Positions 61,666 through 64,000 of a DNA stretch of 64,000 nt are shown here, piece by piece (position 1 is the stretch's first letter; each line of letters starts with the position of its first letter). The notes under the pieces are model-generated. The model saw only the letters and a program-made list of their open reading frames with translations. It ran no database searches and was not told the origin of the DNA. The stretch is from Glaciecola sp947496235 (GTDB taxonomy: Bacteria; Pseudomonadota; Gammaproteobacteria; Enterobacterales; Alteromonadaceae), in NCBI RefSeq assembly GCF_050306235.1, contig NZ_JBLWFH010000001.1, positions 62,001-126,000 of the forward strand. Reading direction: 5' to 3'. Position numbers and translations under genes: made by a program.

Positions 61666-63585
61666 ATGCGAATATTATTTGTTTTTATTGGTCTTTTAAT
61701 GCTTTCTGCATGCGGTGGATCAGGAAACACAGATAATAATCCGCAACCGGCCCCTACACCGCCGTCAATTGGGGAAATTTCTCCGCTTTTCGTGAGTAAC
61801 GGCATTCAGGTCTATGGACAGCAAGACGCAGTAATTGGCGAGACCGTGGGATTTGTTTTAATAGACGAAAATAACCAAAATTTTTCTGTAGATTGGACCC
61901 AAATTTCGGGACCAACATTGGATATTCTAGCAAATAATTCTAAAACTATAGGTGTCACACCGTCGCAAGCAGGAAATTATTTGTTCAGGGCCAATATCCA
62001 GAGAAGCAATGCAAGTCTAGCTATTGACATCAATTTTACCGTTTCCAATCAAAGCAGCGCTTCTGCTAGCGTTATGCTAGACCATGCAGTGACAGAATTA
62101 GGCAATGTCAGCTTGCACGTTCACAACGCGGAAAATCTTCAATTACAGAGTATTGAATGGACGCAATTGGCAGGACCGCTTATAAGTGAACTTACAGAAC
62201 AAGACGATTTTTTGTTTTTTGAAGCGCCAGAAGTTACAGAGGACACTTTGCTCGTATTTGAAATGTCAGCTACCTATAATAATGGATCTCAGGCTTCTGA
62301 TCTGGTTTTTGTTTTAATTCAAAATACCAATTTCGATAGAAATGGTCTGTTTTATAGTAATGGTTACTTTGTTACTCAAGATATGCATGCTTACAATTCC
62401 GACAGCCCGCATAAACAAGCACTTGAATCCTGCGTTTATAATAATCAAATTCCGGCAACGCCAACATGCACCTTTGCTGATTTACCGCTCATTGGTACAC
62501 AAACTACAACCCCCACAGTGGAGGATATACTTGATCGTACATTAGTTTCCCATGACTGGATGGGTGACAGATTTCGTCAATATTTAGAAGGATCTGTTGC
62601 TGGTCAAGACATGTTAAACCTTCTCAGAGGCGTGACAGCAATTGTTATCTCTTATGATGTTAGACCATCATTTTATTGGAGTGCAACCGGCGCTATCTAC
62701 TTAGATGCAAATAATTTTTGGATGTCAGCTTCAGAAAGAGACACCTTAAATGATCAACCTGACTATCGCAGTGACTTTGGAAGTGATCTGCAATTTTCAA
62801 TATTTTGGCGCTATGTAAAAAATAACGCATATTACCCACTCAATGTATACCCTAAGAACAACCGAGGACCTCGGACTTTTTATGATTTAGAGGCCAGCAT
62901 TTCTTGGCTGATGTATCACGAGCTAGCCCATGCCAATGACTTTTTTCCTCCCAACAGTTGGAGCAACATGGACCCTAGCACCACGCCATTAGCCTATTTT
63001 CGCGCAAATGGCACTAATTCCGATATCTTAAATGACCAGTACCCGTTAACTTCCAGTGAAATGCATGCTCTTGCAGACGTTAGGTTTGGAGGTGAGTCGG
63101 CGACCAATCAACAAAGGAATTATACCGCAGCAAATGTGCGTGACTTTTTTGAACCTGACATAGCACCATCATTTTATGCTTATTACACAGAAAGAGAGGA
63201 TTTCGCGACCCTTTTTGAACGTTTTATTATGTTACATCGATTAGGTGCCGCAGCAGATTTAGGTATTTTAGCGAATCAAAACAATAATAATTACCAAGTT
63301 ACTTGGGGGCAGCGAAACCGTATTAGTCATCCAAGTTTGGCTGCGCGCACTATATTTGCAGTTGAAAAAGTCTACCCAGAATTGGGAGATGTGACCTCAC
63401 TCTTGAACAACCTACCTTCCCCAAAAGCATTCTCATTCGGTAGTCCATGGTTTGAAACCTTACAACTTGATCAAACATCAAATGGGTTTGAGTTCAATGA
63501 AATGCCTCTGGATGAACGAAAGATGCGGTTGTTGCAACAGCAAAATTATCCCCATCATGGTATCCAGTTAAAGATTAAAGACTAA
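61666..63585 (+). CDS. Large lipoprotein with Ig/PKD-like repeats and an HELAH metallopeptidase-like motif
   Basis: A 639-residue protein with signal peptide and lipobox LSAC (lipidated Cys16), then a short Pro-rich linker. Two beta-sandwich (PKD/Ig-like) repeats follow at about 40-130 and 135-220, each with a WTQ-x-(S/A)GP pattern. The C-terminal half has WLMYHELAHANDFF near residues 414-427, an HExxH zinc signature, with candidate third ligands downstream. I do not recognise the family. A surface metallopeptidase is possible; a non-catalytic HExxH is not excluded. It starts two bases after the DUF2069 gene and overlaps hda by 11 bases. Confidence 0.8.
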   Translation: MRILFVFIGLLMLSACGGSGNTDNNPQPAPTPPSIGEISPLFVSNGIQVYGQQDAVIGETVGFVLIDENNQNFSVDWTQISGPTLDILANNSKTIGVTPSQAGNYLFRANIQRSNASLAIDINFTVSNQSSASASVMLDHAVTELGNVSLHVHNAENLQLQSIEWTQLAGPLISELTEQDDFLFFEAPEVTEDTLLVFEMSATYNNGSQASDLVFVLIQNTNFDRNGLFYSNGYFVTQDMHAYNSDSPHKQALESCVYNNQIPATPTCTFADLPLIGTQTTTPTVEDILDRTLVSHDWMGDRFRQYLEGSVAGQDMLNLLRGVTAIVISYDVRPSFYWSATGAIYLDANNFWMSASERDTLNDQPDYRSDFGSDLQFSIFWRYVKNNAYYPLNVYPKNNRGPRTFYDLEASISWLMYHELAHANDFFPPNSWSNMDPSTTPLAYFRANGTNSDILNDQYPLTSSEMHALADVRFGGESATNQQRNYTAANVRDFFEPDIAPSFYAYYTEREDFATLFERFIMLHRLGAAADLGILANQNNNNYQVTWGQRNRISHPSLAARTIFAVEKVYPELGDVTSLLNNLPSPKAFSFGSPWFETLQLDQTSNGFEFNEMPLDERKMRLLQQQNYPHHGIQLKIKD

Positions 63586-64000
63586 GGGTTTGCTTAACAA
63601 AAGGTATGGTGAGCTTTCGCTGATCTTGTAAAGACGCTTTGTCTAATTGCTCGATTGCATCAACAAGAGAGTTCATGTCTCTGGCGTGCCTTTTGAGCAG
63701 GTAATTGACAACATCATCGGATATTTCTAGGCCTTTATTTTTTACCAACAATTTTACTGTTTTTGCTTTTTCAGGTTCACTTAGTTCCTGCACCATGAAT
63801 GTAGTCCCCCAAGTAAGTCGAGATGCCAAGTCTGGAAGGGAAAACTGACTAGAAGCTACGCTTGTACTAGATGAAAAAATAAGGGTCTTATTACCTAATT
63901 CACGACATTTATTTATAAAATCAAAAACACCGACTTCCCAATTTCTATGACCTGCAATTGCATCAACGTTATCCATGCAGATTAAATTACAAGAAATAGC
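63575..64000 (-). CDS. hda: DnaA regulatory inactivator Hda (5' part outside window)
   Basis: The frame is open to the window edge, giving about 141 C-terminal residues that begin after the P-loop: the Walker B region LICMDNVDAIAG, sensor 1 TLIFSSST, the arginine-finger region SLPDLASRLTWG and the C-terminal helices. These fit the DnaA-type AAA+ protein Hda, which with the beta clamp stimulates ATP hydrolysis by DnaA. No DNA-binding domain follows, which rules out DnaA. Neighbourhood with arsC and bepA is as in E. coli. Confidence 0.92.
   Translation of the reverse strand, partial: AISCNLICMDNVDAIAGHRNWEVGVFDFINKCRELGNKTLIFSSSTSVASSQFSLPDLASRLTWGTTFMVQELSEPEKAKTVKLLVKNKGLEISDDVVNYLLKRHARDMNSLVDAIEQLDKASLQDQRKLTIPFVKQTLSL

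Overview
The window comes from an AT-rich gammaproteobacterial chromosome. Gene content and gene order (ccoNOQP/ccoHIS/fnr/uspE/ttcA; uvrY-uvrC-pgsA-tRNA Gly/Cys/Leu; lrp-ftsK-lolA-rarA-serS; serC-aroA-cmk-rpsA-ihfB-lapAB-pyrF; gyrA/ubiG-nrdAB-yfaE; purC-bamC-dapA-gcvR-bcp-perM-bepA-arsC-hda) point to a marine Alteromonadales member, probably Alteromonadaceae. The genus cannot be fixed from the sequence alone.

The accessory part is the first 3.66 kb. A 28-bp site at 3636-3663 matches the E. coli chromosome-dimer-resolution site dif closely (8/11 in the XerC arm, 6/6 centre, 11/11 XerD arm). A second, hybrid copy lies exactly 3174 bp to the left, with an identical XerC arm and centre but a degenerate XerD arm. 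Between them sits a complete 3.17-kb unit: a TTG-started replication initiator of the phage II/X (CRI) type, a divergent XRE repressor with repeated operator-like sequences, a protein with an N-terminal TIR/deoxyribosyltransferase-like domain, and a 72-residue stand-alone relative of the initiator's C-terminal domain. The first 481 bases of the window are an exact copy of the right end of this unit, so at least two units lie in tandem at dif. No integrase, coat or Zot gene is visible. The layout matches a small Xer-exploiting satellite of the TLC/RS1 kind carrying an unfamiliar effector-like gene. This is the best candidate for an undescribed system here.

From about 4.3 kb the window is chromosomal housekeeping. 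4.3-8.3 kb: a lipase-like hydrolase, a small HTH-like protein, a Kef-type antiporter and a complementary pair of bacterioferritin subunits. 8.3-18.8 kb: the cbb3 oxidase (behind an FNR-like box), its assembly genes, FNR, UspE and the tRNA-thiolation enzyme TtcA. 18.8-23.3 kb: RssA-like patatin, a Bax-type glucosaminidase, a LysE-family exporter and a sulfurtransferase. 23.4-27.7 kb: a Gly-Cys-Leu tRNA operon with a strong promoter and a leftover 5' half of tRNA-Gly in its leader, then pgsA, uvrC, uvrY and tRNA-Ser. 27.9-30 kb: a BI-1 protein and the TusDCBE sulfur relay. 30-38 kb: serS, crcB, rarA, lolA, ftsK, lrp and a divergent alanine dehydrogenase. 37.9-48 kb: pyrF, lapBA, ihfB, rpsA, cmk, aroA, serC and gyrA. 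48.3-53.1 kb: ubiG and the class Ia ribonucleotide reductase behind two NrdR-box-like sites. 53.2-64 kb: purC, bamC, dapA, gcvR, bcp, perM, bepA, a thioredoxin-like protein, arsC, wrbA, a DUF2069 protein, a large lipoprotein with an HELAH motif, and hda cut by the window end.

Several parts connect: FtsK (encoded about 30 kb from dif) and XerCD normally act at the site that the satellite occupies; the FNR regulator is encoded at the end of the oxidase assembly cluster it probably controls; TtcA and the Tus relay both serve sulfur modification of tRNA.
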